64,000 nt of DNA, from contig CM055608.1 in NCBI GenBank assembly GCA_029379385.1, forward strand, positions 31,665,048 through 31,729,047, read 5' to 3'. The stretch is from Quillaja saponaria. Lineage: Eukaryota > Streptophyta > Magnoliopsida > Fabales > Quillajaceae. The position numbers and the translations under genes are program-made. Below the pieces are notes generated by a model. The model did no database searches. It was not told the DNA's origin and saw only the letters and a program-made list of their open reading frames with translations. Of the stretch, positions 1 through 12,486 are shown piece by piece (position 1 is the stretch's first letter; every line of letters begins with the position of its first letter).

Positions 1-2395
1 GGGTGGATTCTACTTGTGAAGAACGACTTGAGGTGGACCAGTTGTGGGGAAAAACTTTTGCTTGTAGTGGGTCAGTTACTAACAGAGAATACTCGGTAGT
101 GGCGCCATGCCTTCTCATCTTATTATGACTTTTCCTTGCTCTTCAACTTTTCTTTCTTGTTAAAACAAGTAAAAAATTATATGGTGGACTAATTTTATAA
201 CTTTTTTTTTTTTTTTTTTGTGAAGTACTACAAATAATTCATTATTTAATTTTTATTAATTTAAAACAATTATTTGATCCCAACAATTAACTAATGGCAA
301 TTTTGATATCATTATTTTGTTTATTTAGTTTACATTCAAAATAGCTATTGTATTCGGATTATTTTATTTTACAGAATGTTAGAATTCTCAAGTTAACCAA
401 GTGAGATATTTTATATATATTTGTATTAAATTAAGTTAGTTCAGTTAAATAATATAAATAATAAAAATACTATTTTATCATATAAAATTAAAAAATTATT
501 CTAAATAAAATAATATAAATAAATAAGCTAAACATTAGTATTGATATAAAATAGCTACTCTCTAATTTTCTTATAAGAGGCGCAGGAGACTATAAATTCA
601 TTGTCAAAGCATAACCTATGTCATAATTAAAAAATTTATGAAAATTTTATTAATCAATATCTCCTCCAATATGAATGTATCAAAAATTCAATAAAAGAAT
701 CACAAATTTTTTTTATCATTAAGCAAACTCTGACAATTCACTTTTAATTATTACTTTTTTTGATTTAACAACAACATATTGTCTAAATCGATTATGAACA
801 TATTATTTTTTATTTTTTTATCTAGTCCTCTTGATTTTGTCAAAAATAAATTATAAAATTGAGAATTTTAAATTTAAAAAAAAAAAAAACTAATTCTCAC
901 TATTTCTATTAAAATTCGATTTAAAAAAAAAATCAATATAACCACAATTTACTTGGGATTTTGAAAAATCTACCAACCATTGCAATGGTATAAAGAAAAT
1001 ATTAAAATAGAAATACATAGAACAGATAATTTTATGAAGTCCATACAAAATTAGTACTTTAATTGAGTAACAAACATAACTTTTGTTTTGAAGCAAACTT
1101 AGTCCTTGCCAGTTGCCACCTTGCTATATTCCAGGTGTACTCATAAGAAAATAAACTACATTACAACACCAAAATAAAGAATCACTGTATTGCATAATCT
1201 TTATATTCTCCCTTTTGTCCCTTTTATTTATTTATTTATTTATTTGTTGTCACCATTACTCAAAGTCTAGACTTACCCACACCATAAGCAAAGGTGGAGC
1301 ACCTTTTAACCTTGTTGGTAGTTGGTACCATGTACTATACATGAACATACAAACAAGAATAGTAGGTTGAACTTAAGAAATAAATAAGTGAAAGAAAAGA
1401 AAAAGTGGGTTGGTCAGCTCTTGCAATTCTCATTATTTAACTGTTATGAGCCTTTGTCCTTAATCCTTATTTGTGTGTATTTAAAATTAATTCCAAGCCC
1501 CTAAGGGTTTTCATTTAGGTTCAGGAATTTTTTATTTTGATAGGTAACAAAGGAAATTTTATTTATTAATTAATATTTATACTAGTATGGAGGGGCATTC
1601 ACAACAATTAACATAAACTCCTCAATTATTCAAAATTAAATTACAACTCAATTCAGTTCACCAATATTAATAATGCAATTCACTCAAAAGATAAATAAGT
1701 CACTAAAATCTCATTGGTGTTTTAGAATTTTTTTTTTGGGTACAGGCATTTTAGAAATGTTAATATGTCTATTTGAGAGTGAATTTTTTAAGAAAATATA
1801 AATTTGAACCAATAATTATGAGTTCAAATTCATGCTAACATATATATTTTATTGTATCATCATATGAAAATGTTTGAATCTCCATCAAAAATGGCTAAAA
1901 ATTAAATGGTAACTTTATATCAAACTACAATTATACATAATTTCAATGAGAACTTTTGCTCTTTCGAGGATACAAGTATGTTTACATATAAATATTGGAT
2001 CCACTTTTGGGCCATATTCTGTAGTAAGTTTGTGCAAGGCCCATTATGGCCCATAACTTTCCCCCAGGCCTGTTATCAATAGCCAGTAAATATCAACGAT
2101 CCTCAGGTACCCACGTGGTTCACATCAATTCGTCGAAGCCAAAATTTGTATTTGCCGCGCTAAGCAATTGGCATCAAAACCACGGAATCCAAGCCTTAGG
2201 TCTGGAGTTTCTCTTTCGTCAAACTGAGATTCGGGAACTCCGAACCTAAACCTTGCTATCGCGGAAAAGCCTCAAATTCAAACCTAACCTCTCACTTTCG
2301 TTGTCATGAGGAAGACATGTTGCATAAAACAGCGACTTTCACTCAAGACAAGAAATAAATATATTTAATTAATAAAGAATTCCTAAAGTCACGGC
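1..2395. other. AT-rich intergenic region
   Basis: No coding region is supported here. Open frames are short, have no family resemblance and lack splice context. The stretch holds homopolymer runs (T-run at 202-219) and a TTTA microsatellite at about 1223-1244. The last few hundred bases are less AT-rich and probably belong to the promoter of the NEAP gene downstream, but I recognise no specific regulatory site. Confidence 0.6.
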
Positions 2396-3410
2396 CTTTG
2401 CTGTGTTGCTCATCTGGGTTTCCATTTCCAGCCCTCCGATCACATCCACTGCTGAATCAGCGCCGTTTGATGGTACAATCCATCTATGTGCGTTACTGTT
2501 CATTCGCCATTATAGTGTCAGAGAGAAGGCTTGAGCTGAAGAAGACAAACAGGGGATTGAAGACGGAGTTCGTGACTAAAAGTGGGTTCTGCTCAGAAAT
2601 TGGTATTTCTCTCTCTTGGCTTGGTTCATTTGTCTGTTTAGTATAGTTGCCAACCAAGTTCCATAGTGTCATTTTAGCTTAAGATTCATGATTCAAAGGA
2701 AAATGATGGCGGATTCCCGTTTTTTTTTTTTTTTTTTTTTTCTTCTTCTTTCAATTCCTCTTCTTCTCCAGTAGAGGTTGAAGGCTGGAGTATAATTTTC
2801 CAGAAAATAAATGGTGGGATTTTCTCGGATTTTATTCCCATGGGAATTTATGCAGATGGGTTTTTTGGAAATGGCTTCAAGTTTGAACCTTTGAGTTCAA
2901 ATCTGCTGTGAAATTTTTTCACTGCCCATTATTTTCGTTGTATGATGTTTAAGGTTGACAGACTATTGGGTCACTATATTTGTAACATCTCTCTCTCACT
3001 CTCCCTCAATTATAGTTGAGGCAGAAAGGTGGTGAACTCTGTGCCAGAAAAAAAAAAAATAGTTGCAATTTTCTTGGATTAGATTTTCTAAGAAAATAAT
3101 GCAGTACTGCATAGTAGAAAAATATAACTTTAATCGGTTTTGCTCTGGAAATTATTTGTTAAATTGGTCAAACCCTTTTTAGTACTTTTTAAGTTACTGT
3201 TTTGTTTGGTCTTTTTTTATTTTTTATTTTATATATATGCATTTTAGTAGTTTTTCACCCTCGGAGACCTCAAATTAAATGCACAACTTCTATTTTCAAG
3301 TGCAGATATGTAAACTGTTTCTTAGGATTCGATTCAGTGTATATCCATCTAATCAGATCGTCATCAACACAATCACAGGCATCGCTGGGTGAAAAATTTA
3401 CTAAATTCCC
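2396..3410 (+). other. Putative 5' leader exon and leader intron of the NEAP gene
   Basis: The coding sequence starts at 3411. Upstream there is a plausible non-coding first exon, ending at a GTATTT donor at 2603, and an acceptor (cacag) ending at 3378. That would give a leader intron of about 776 bases. A pyrimidine-rich block at 2720-2770 lies inside the proposed intron. Leader introns are common in plant housekeeping genes. The transcription start is not determinable from sequence, and the donor and acceptor are only inferred. Confidence 0.35.
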
Positions 3411-6367
3411 ATGTCTATTTTGGAGAAACCGTCTTCATCATCATCAACATTGTCGTTGCCACCACGATCTGTATCGGTGTCATCGGCTTCTTCAGTACCA
3501 GCTCGAGATATAGACCCATTATTGAAGGATTTGAATGAAAAGAAGCAGAGCTTTCGGCGGAACGTGGTGTCATTAGCTGAAGAGTTGAAGGAGGTACGGA
3601 GTCGCCTTGCAACACAAGAGGAAACATATGCTAAAGAAACCCTAACAAGACAGGTATAAAGTTCTGTGATGTTTGGCTCTTTCTGTATATTCTTGTAGAC
3701 TTGCAACCATAGAATCAATCATTTCTACTTTTTGGGTCTTTTTGTCTTTGTGGGGCCATATAGGTTCAGGTTGGGTTATTCAAATCGAGTGATTAATTAG
3801 TTTTGGAATAATCTTTCACAGGAAGCAGAGACAAAAGCTAAAAACATGGAAGAGGAAATTGGTAGATTGCAGAAAAGATTGGAAGACAGAAATGAGCAGC
3901 TTCAGGCTTCAGCATCTACTGCTGAGAAGGTTTTCGCTTATGTATTTTACTTAATGTCTAGGAAGATTTTCTCTGTCTTTTTCCTTATTACTTGGATTGG
4001 TAGATAAAATGGAGTCTTTGCTTTAAATTGATCAATTGATTTTAACATGATTCATTAATTTATATCATTTGCCTTTTTTGCCTTTTGCTGATCTGGGGCA
4101 CTATCATCATTGCACTTAATACTGTGCATCTTCGTTTTTCCAAGTAATCAAATACTAGAATTCTGATGCTCATCTTTTAGGCCTTGGTAGAACAAGGTGA
4201 CCAAGTGCTTTGATATATTATTATTTTCCCCTTTATTGTAGCCTGGACTTCTGTAGGCTTTTTTTAATTTTTTTAATTTTTTATTTTTATGATATATTTC
4301 CAGAAAACTCATTATTACTGAATTAATGGTGTTACAAGCACCATTACTAAATCATTTATATGGTCTTAATTAGGTCTAAACTCTAAACAATTGTTTAATT
4401 TAAGAGGAAGTCATTGAGATATTAAGTTCCTTGATTTCAGGAATTCAATTTTTTTTTTTCAGCTTTTGTCATTAACCAGTGAAGTATTCATTTGATGGTA
4501 AATATAGAAGCTATTGCAAATTTTCCATAAATCACAATTCACAAGATTCAAGTCATTTTTGCCATAATTCAAGCCTAATCTTGCAGTCTTCTGTAAGCTT
4601 AACATTAGTTCTTTTAATTACAAATCTGGCAATGGATGTCGCTGTCTGGTGTCTGCTGTATCTTGCATGCTTCACAGTTAGCCTGGGTTTACGTTTCAAA
4701 AATATAACTTGCACTTATCCGTCACACTACGAAAATATTCAATAGAAAGTCAAAAACATCTTGTCTTGGAAAAATGTGAAAATAGGAAACACTATTGAAT
4801 CTCAATGCAGGAAGTTCATTTATTTAGAGATTGATTTCATTTGCAACAGGTTGTTGGACTCTTAGCATGTCTACTAGCTGTATATGATCCATTTTATACT
4901 TGAATGGAACAGCGAATAGCTTTATGCATTAATGCAGACTACAAGGCTTATACTGAACATACTTTGTATAGTAGCCCTCTTAAATCTTCTATTTTTAATC
5001 TTGTGCTAATTTCACAGGATTTGTGTTAAGCATCTTATCATTTTTCATAATGCATCTTCAGCCCATCATACATTTATGACTGATGCATTCTGGTTAACAT
5101 TTAATATCTTTTTTCACTTTCCTCCATCAAATTAAAATCACAACTAAAATCTGGGCATCTTTATTTTCTCTCTCTTCTCTTTTGATGTAGTATCTGAAAG
5201 AATTGGATGATCTTAGATCACTGCTTTCAACAACTCGAGAAACAGCAGATGCTAGTGCTGCATCAGCTCAATCAGCACAGCTCCAATGCTTAGCTCTTGT
5301 AAAGGAATTAGATGAGAAAACTAGTTCATTAAAAGAGCACGAAAATCGTGTGATTAGGCTGGGAGAGCAATTAGATAATCTTCAGAAGGATCTTCAAGCA
5401 AGGGAAACTTCCCAAAAGCAATTGAAAGATGAAGTTTTGAGAATTGAGCATGATATTAAGCAAGCTGTCGTGAAAGCTGGAGCAAGCAAAGATTGTGAAC
5501 TGAGGAAATTATTAGATGAGGTTTCTCCAAAGAATTTTGAAAAGATGAATAAGCTTCTAGTTGTTAAGGATGAAGAAATAGCAAAGCTGAAGGATGAAAT
5601 TAGGATTAGTGTCTGCTCACTGGAAACTCAAGACTAAAGAATTAGAATCACAGGTTAGTGCATCTTTAAAACTACTCATCCATTTAGTCATGTTTAATGC
5701 TTTTTGCTTCTCTTTGATAAGCATTGACATGTTTTGAAATACAGTTAGAGAAGCAGCGGCGTGCTGATCAGGATCTTAAAAAGAGGGTCTTGAAATTGGA
5801 ATTTTGTCTGCAAGAAGCTCGTTCACATACACGCAAGCTACAAAGGGTAACATTGAGCTCCTAGCTTGTCATTTTTAAGGGGGATGATGTTATCTTCTTT
5901 TGTGAATATGAATTTAAATGTCAATTTGCACTAGAAGAATGAACTTGTGCTTGCAACCTAGTTATTTATATGCATAACACAGAACTTCATCAATTAATGG
6001 GAACACATTTGAGTGTGCATGTGTTCCCTGATGTGCTCTTTGATGAGATTTCTTACCCCATAAGAATTAAGAATCTGTATATATATTTGAGCAAAAGTTC
6101 TAATAGTTCATCTAGGTTTTTTTGTCATCCCACTGCGATCTTTACTGAGAGTTTCTTGTTAGCTTACATATCACTAAGATCAATTACATTCATGGACAGA
6201 TGGGAGAGCGAAGGGACAAAGCCTTGAAAGAACTCAGAGATCAGTTAGCAGCAAAGCAACATGTTACCGTCGAAGGTGCAGAAAGGCAAAATATGTGGGA
6301 AAACTCTGGATTCAAAATTGTGGTTTCCATGTCAATGTTGATATTGGTGGTGTTTTCAAAACGGTGA
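3411..6367 (+). CDS. NEAP: Nuclear envelope-associated protein (NEAP family), with a frameshift
   Basis: Plant NEAPs are coiled-coil proteins of the inner nuclear envelope that interact with lamin-like and SUN proteins. Five exons are read: 3411-3653, 3822-3929, 5191-5653, 5745-5846 and 6200-6367, all with GT-AG borders. Recognisable blocks are [20 protein letters not shown] near the N terminus, [26 protein letters not shown], and a C-terminal membrane segment beginning [14 protein letters not shown] and ending in SKR. Removing one base gives 360 residues, close to Arabidopsis NEAPs of about 350. Exon 3 carries one extra base (most simply G at 5609). Reading then runs into a stop at 5635-5637, after about 265 residues, and loses the C-terminal coiled coil and the anchor. 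Codons after the extra base ([14 protein letters not shown]) continue the family sequence. So this is a recent mutation, a pseudogene allele or a sequencing error. Family assignment is confident; functional state is not. Confidence 0.85.
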
Positions 6368-7802
6368 AAACCATGGCAGATTATCTAGTTATTCTTCTGT
6401 ATAATACCTCTTAAATTCTATTTAAACTTTCGTTGCAGAGGAGCAAGGCCTTTTTGCTTGTAGAAATGCTAGCTGTAGATAGTCTGTTACTTATGTAGCA
6501 TATAGCTGAAACTGGATTTTAGCCCTTATGCTATCAAGTTCATTATATCATGCCTTTTCAATTAAGTTTCAATTGCTGCAAGAGCCATTATAGTCAATTA
6601 GTTGGAATGGTGGCCGGGATATTATCTGAGTATTTTCCATCATTGGAGTTGATTTTGTAAAGATTAAGGTGACTCTTATGTGCACAAAAAGTATTTATAC
6701 TTGAACGAGAGCTTCTCTCACATAGGGACGGAACCTGCATAAGACAAACTTGGGGAAATTTTTTCATGCACGGAGCACATGACTATGTAGTTAAGCATGT
6801 GTTGCTGGTAAATCTTTATTGTCCTCTGATATTAACTACGTCAAGGACAAGCATTTTGAAAGTCCTACTGTTTGGTGCACTGGGTTTGTTATCTTTTAAA
6901 AACTGTTGAGTTACTGCTACAATTGGTATCCATTGTTTGAAGGTATCGTCATTGTCCCTCATAACGGTTGGGTGTTTCTTTTTTCTTTGCTTGTTGAGGT
7001 TAGGCATTTTTCTTTTAATATACCGTCCTCGTTAGCAAGCATGATCAAGGTTCCATTCACATTTTGTTTATACCAATTTCCTAGTGCTGACATTTTCTTG
7101 TTTGGTTATCCTTGTTACACTAGGATGCAAAGATAACATTATGTTACACATTTTAAATAATGCAGAGGGAATAGAGTGAAAATCCATCTATTTATAAGCT
7201 ATGGTAGAAAAGAAAAGGTTGCAATTTTGCAATTCTTTCATGCTTTGATGAGTTGATGTGGTTTCATCCTATGACATTTTCCTGATCATCGTTAGATTAC
7301 TCCAACGGTTGCTAGATTCGGTGCAGTAAATTATATTTGGTGAATATCAAGTCCTTAGCTATGATCAAATAATCTGAAGTAAATTTGTAATACCATTTAC
7401 TTAAGAATTACTACACACTCAACTGACTAATCTAAGGAGGCCATAAATTGACAAATTTCAAATATAGAAATCTAAATATGGCCAAAACCTGTTGAACAAG
7501 CCTAGTTGCCTTAAAATTGTAGTTATTTCAATAGTATAGCCAACCTCATACCTAGAAAGTACGTCCATATTTCATGTAGAAATTTTCCTTGAGAAACAAA
7601 TATGTTTATACCTAAGGGCAAGCTCATGTAGACTGGTGAATGTATTAGTAGGTTGTGTGTAATTGATTTCCTTTGTTTGAGTCACTTCTATCCTGCAACA
7701 GCAAATCTGTACACAGATGTGGATTACTACATTTCTAATGTATTACTGGAGCAGTGAGATTCTGACTCATTGATATACATGGAAAAGTTGTGTCTCTGCT
7801 CT
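6368..7802. other. Intergenic region between convergent NEAP and X8 genes
   Basis: This holds the 3' ends of two convergent genes. The open frames here are short and unlike any family I know. No RNA gene, repeat or mobile element is recognisable. Confidence 0.5.
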
Positions 7803-10013
7803 CTACAAGTCCATGCTGAATTTTCCAGAGACAAATGATGTAACAAGAATGATGCAGCCAATAAAAGGTTGCATCCCAGCTGCAGCGGATGTTGTGCCGT
7901 TTACAACGGGAGGGCTGTCAAACCCAAATCCTGATGTGGTATCTGATGTTGGGCTGCTCGAGTTTAACACTGAAGGTGGTGTACCAGAGCTGCAAGTGGA
8001 GGGTAACAAACGGAAAAAAGGTTATTACCAAAGCTTAATGGTCGCTGATGATTTTGAAATACATGAAAATATAGTTTTCAGATGTACCCTGATAAACCTG
8101 CTCCCGATGCCGTTGATGTTGTTGGAGTTGGAGTTGTTGATGAAGACGATGGGTATGTGCACGAACCAGAGCCTAAAAAATGCAACAGGGCCTTACAATT
8201 TGTTCTGATTTTATAAATCACATAACAAATACTAGATTATATTTGAAAACCAACTTACTTGGATTGGTGTTGACTACGGTGGCAGTTCCTCCAAAGTCAC
8301 AGCTTGTAGGCGCTGGATTCTTTTGGTAATAGCTGTTGAATGCATAGGAAGCATGGTTTTGCAGACTATTTGGATTCGAACAACTCCCACCCTGCTGGAT
8401 TGGTGAGCAGTCAGCGCCTCCCATTCCACAAGCATAGTCCAATGCTGACTGAAGAGCAGTTTGTGAAGCTCCAGTCTTTGCCACACACCAGCTCTGGCCT
8501 GGAATAGCAGGAGCATTTGTAGTTGCAGGAGGTGTCAGCGGGTTGATGACAGGAGTACAGGAACACCTGATGGGGAAGGATAAGATGTCACTGGGTTAGT
8601 TATCGGGTTGATGGTAGGGTTCGTGACTGGTACTGGTGAATTGACAGGATTTGCTGGAGGTATGGTGGAAGGAACTGTTGCAGGCAGTAGCAGCTGGATT
8701 GGTTGGGGGGACAGGATTGGAGGAGGGAATGGTCACAATAGTTGGTGTCAAACCATCAGAAGGTGTGATGACTGGTGTAGTTGACATTGGAGTTGTGGGG
8801 AAAATAGTGTTTAGGGGGATAGATTTCATCTAAAGTTCTTCTCAGGCGGAATTTTCTTAAGATTTCTCTGCGAGACAAATAAAAGATCTGTTCCTCTTCC
8901 CTTTCAAGCTCTCTTTGTGCAAAACCTTCCACTGAATATACTTCTGCATATAATTCAGCTATCCTACCTGTAATCTGAGTGTTCGTTTCTATAGAGTTGG
9001 ATAACTTATAACTGAATTGAGCTACTTCAATAGCACTAGGAACTGCTGAGCTCTTGATTGTTAGGACAACAGGAACATCATTGCAAGGAAGGATGGAGGC
9101 AACATGGGTAGTTCTTTCAATCATGGACTGAATAAACTGATCTCCCATACTTAATTCTCCATTGATGGCATCTTCTATAACGATAAAGGAACCGATTTCC
9201 TTTATAAATGAAAGAATGCTATGGAGTTCTTTTTCATGTGATCTATTCAACTTCTCTAAGAATGACAGTGGAAATGCTACTGAAACTCTAACTTCACCAT
9301 CTAGGCGAAAGGTACACAGAACTGAGTGAATTGATTTTAATGTGGATACAAGCACAGGCATCTCAGTTTGTCCTAGACAGTCAATGCCACAACTAGCTAT
9401 TATGCTTTTCATGTTTACTTGTGGAAGAAATTCAATTAGATGGGTTTTTAGCCATGAAGCAGCAAATGATTTGGAACTAGAGAAATTCTCAACTAGGCTT
9501 TTATTCAAGTAGAAATCAACTGATATACCAGAATTAGACAGGGTGTTTAAAATCCTAAAATCTGAGACAAAGAGTCGAATATGAGATGGGGTGACCTTGT
9601 TTTGCTTGAGGAAAGATACTGTTCTGGCAGTTGTTGAGGTAGCAGTACTGTGTCCTCTTCCATTATAAGAAAAACCCACCAGAGTTCCTGTGAGGAGTGA
9701 AGGAACAGGATCAAAACTATGAGAAACTCCAGCTCTCCAACTTACTTTTGCTATAATGTAAGTATAATCTACCCCAAAAAAATAAAAACTTTTACCCTGA
9801 GATTGAAATCCTTAATTTGATAATAAGTATAATCTACCAATAAACTCAGTAAACTATTTACATTTTCAGAATCTAAGAAAAACTATTTATCCCCAGGATC
9901 ACACAAGAAGAAAAAAAAGAATATTTTTTAAACAAAAATGGTTACTTACCCGAAGAGCAGACAATCAAGAGAAAAACAAACAATAGAAGGAGTAAAGAAG
10001 CTTTCTTGGCCAT
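7803..10013 (-). CDS. GH17-like plus X8 (CBM43) GPI-anchored cell-wall protein, frameshifted linker
   Basis: Likely a cell-surface protein binding beta-1,3-glucan (callose). Exons on the minus strand: 10013-9950 (signal peptide, M-AKKASLLLLLLF-like), 9750-8259, 8172-8088, 7989-7803. Exon 2 starts SWRAGVSHSFDPVPSLL and continues as a GH17-like region (VGFSYNGRG, SHIRLFVSDF). The typical glycosidase catalytic block is not evident, so catalysis is doubtful. A Pro/Thr/Asn-rich linker follows, then an X8 domain (QSWCVAKTGAS, ALDYACGMGGADCS, YAFNSYYQ, CDFGGTA). The last exon ends in a hydrophobic tail (MQPFIGCIILVTSFVSG) typical of a GPI signal. The linker needs three frame changes: near 8814-8818 (a run of five G on the plus strand), near 8681-8687 and near 8555. 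The exon border at 8088 is the least certain. Neighbour order matches Arabidopsis At1g09460 next to Haspin, from memory. Confidence 0.8.
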
Positions 10014-10576
10014 TGTAGTGAGAGGCGTTGCTATGTAGGAAGAGACTGGTAGATACTTTTTAGCTTTTATGGAGAATCAATTCAGTCCTTGAGTAAAAGT
10101 AGTATCTAACAGAGATCCAATTGAGATTTTAATGAGATTCATATTAAATGCCTGGGCTTTGAAGGCACTGCACTTGGAACAGGAACAAGAACTGAGAGGG
10201 TTGAGAGTGGTAGAGGGGTTTAAGATGCAGAAGAGGAGAGAAAAGGGGAAAAAAAAAAAAGTGTCAATGACAAAAAAGGATGTTACTTTGTCACTAAGGA
10301 TGGGGGTTGGAAATGTTCAGCGGAAAGAATCAATCATGCTTTTCTGCTTCTTTATTTTATTTACTTTTCCAACGTCATCTTAAAAAATGTAAAGCAGCCT
10401 GTTTTAACAAGTGGAAAAATTTATGCACATGCATTTATCAATACTGGCAGACACATGCTCCGTTATACTGATAAGCACAGCTAAGAGGAGATTCCAATGT
10501 GATCCAAAGTAAAAACATATGTACATCGGTAGGTCACTTATGCACTCAAGGACTTGTAGAAGATCAAGAACTTTCA

Positions 10577-10704
10577 TTCATTAAAAATTTAAATAAAAAA
10601 AGAAGTTGATGTTGCTTTAGTTTGGATGAAGATAAACCCATTCATTAAAAAATTAACTAAAAAAAGAAGTTGATGTTGCTTTAGTTTGGATGAAGATAAA
10701 CCCA
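10577..10704. repeat. 64-bp tandem duplication
   Basis: Two adjacent copies, 10577-10640 and 10641-10704, are nearly identical; differences fall in the A-rich part. The shared core includes gaagttgatgttgctttag. It lies in intergenic DNA between the 5' end of the X8 gene and the 3' end of Haspin. Function is not evident. Confidence 0.9.
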
Positions 10705-11188
10705 CATCAGTAACGTTTCGTCTGTTCAAAAGCGGCTAAAAAGCTTTAGATTTAAAGCAGAGTACGCGGTGTGAGATTATATTAAAGCCAGTTCGTCTTT
10801 GCTAAGAAAAATCCATTACCAGATATTAATTATTATTAAAAAAAGAAGCTAAATTGACATGAAAATTAAGAAGTTCATTTAGGATCATGGCCTCATGTGG
10901 CTGTATGGCCAAACTCCAATATGACATGGTACATCATTGATGGTGCTGACTATTTTAGGAAGTGTATGTTTGTTGAAATGATTATGTAGAAAACATATGC
11001 ACCATGGTGTTTCCTGCTAGAGTGCCTGGTGCTGAATAGCCTTTCTACCAATAATATTTAGGGACATGTTCTTTCTGCAAATTTAAGATAGAATGAATAT
11101 TCAACATGAATGAGGAAAGACAGCCCATGTAGAATAATCCACTGTGGTTCATCTTTCAAAACTTAATAAAAAAAACACTTAGCTCTTG

Positions 11189-11448
11189 TTTGGATTGTGT
11201 CCTTGGAAGCTTATCAATGGGTCATAGGACTCCCTGCCGCGGCTGAGGGCTGTTTGGCACATCGCAGTCAGTATCCAGCGCGGCCCATGCCGCACGTCGC
11301 TTCTTTTTTTTTTTTTTTTGTTCCTCTACCAACTAAGCTTTTAGATAACCTGAAATACACTAAAAATGATTACTCTTCTTTATAATCTACACAAATTAAT
11401 TAGTTTTTCAGACCATGATCACAAACAATAATTTTTAGACAATCCAAA
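11189..11448. mobile_element. Possible MITE with short terminal inverted repeats
   Basis: The ten bases TTTGGATTGT at 11189-11198 are answered by the exact reverse complement ACAATCCAAA at 11439-11448, giving an element of about 260 bp. The left half is unusually GC-rich for this region (tccctgccgcggctgagg at about 11231-11248) and is followed by a long T-run at 11305-11320. No open reading frame is present. This fits a non-autonomous DNA transposon, but I could not define a target-site duplication. The rest of 10014-12486 holds no recognisable gene. Confidence 0.4.
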
Positions 11449-12486
11449 CATACTAAAAATATAACAAGATAAAGATCATAGTTTTAGATTATAATTCTCA
11501 TCCTCGTCTTGCCGTCAATACAAATGGACCATTAGTGTAACTAGATTTCCAACCGAAAGCAAATAAGCATGAGTGAGACAATCGCTACGCATGAATTATG
11601 GTGATAAGTTTGATATTTATAGAAAAATGTACAAGCTTCCAAATAAATTTGATAGCAGAGTAGAAGAGGAGGAGGCAGTTTTTCTACGGAAGATATGGGT
11701 ACAATTAATTATTTGCTCTCCAAAACCGTATGTGCATAAAAAGAAATATTTTATCATTTCAATCATGATTAGTTGTTGGTTGTGGAGTGTAATAAACTAC
11801 AAGAACAATTAGTAGCAAAGACAGGAACAGAGAAATATGATTTATTTGTCTTAAATCCATCATTAGCTAAACACAATTACGGATTTCATGGAAAGGCGCA
11901 AGTGAGATCAGCATGAGTTGTTAATGAGCAACATAGCATGACTTTGGGGAACACGTCATGCGAGATTCAGACTGAGAAGATGGAAAGTAATCTGAACTGA
12001 TCATATGAATTTGCAAGCTCCTTTATAAATCAGTCACTCGATGTACTATTTACTGCATAAGAACAATTACAAGTTCAGTTTTTTCAGTTAAATTAATGCA
12101 TAATGATTCCTGGTGAAATGAAAGCAGCACCAGTGAGCTATAATGAATTAATGATAAGAAACAATAATCCTCCAATTCATAGCTGCTGCATACTAGTAGT
12201 GATTTATCTCATTCACACAATAGTATAGATATGATAAGAGCTGCAATTTCCAAGAGAATTTACTACAACGATGAGAAATATTATATACAATATTGTACAA
12301 GTTATTGTAGCTGTTTTCTTAACCATTATATTCGTGTCTAGGCGGTCTAGCAAAGCTTCACATACAAAACCGTGAACATGATTCCATAAACCAGATGAAT
12401 TTCTTGGGCAAGTTTCAGCTGTAAATATAAATAACCAAAAAGAAAACATCATGTGTCACGTCATTTCCTCCAGCCATTACGGTTCA

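Noticed and set aside
2046..2249. 67-codon plus-strand frame before NEAP
   Set aside because: No family match and no continuation by plausible splicing into NEAP, whose own start is conserved at 3411.
7813..8208. Open frame of 131 codons on the plus strand
   Set aside because: It is the complement of the last exons of the X8 gene, whose minus-strand reading gives a recognisable GPI tail and spliced X8 C terminus.
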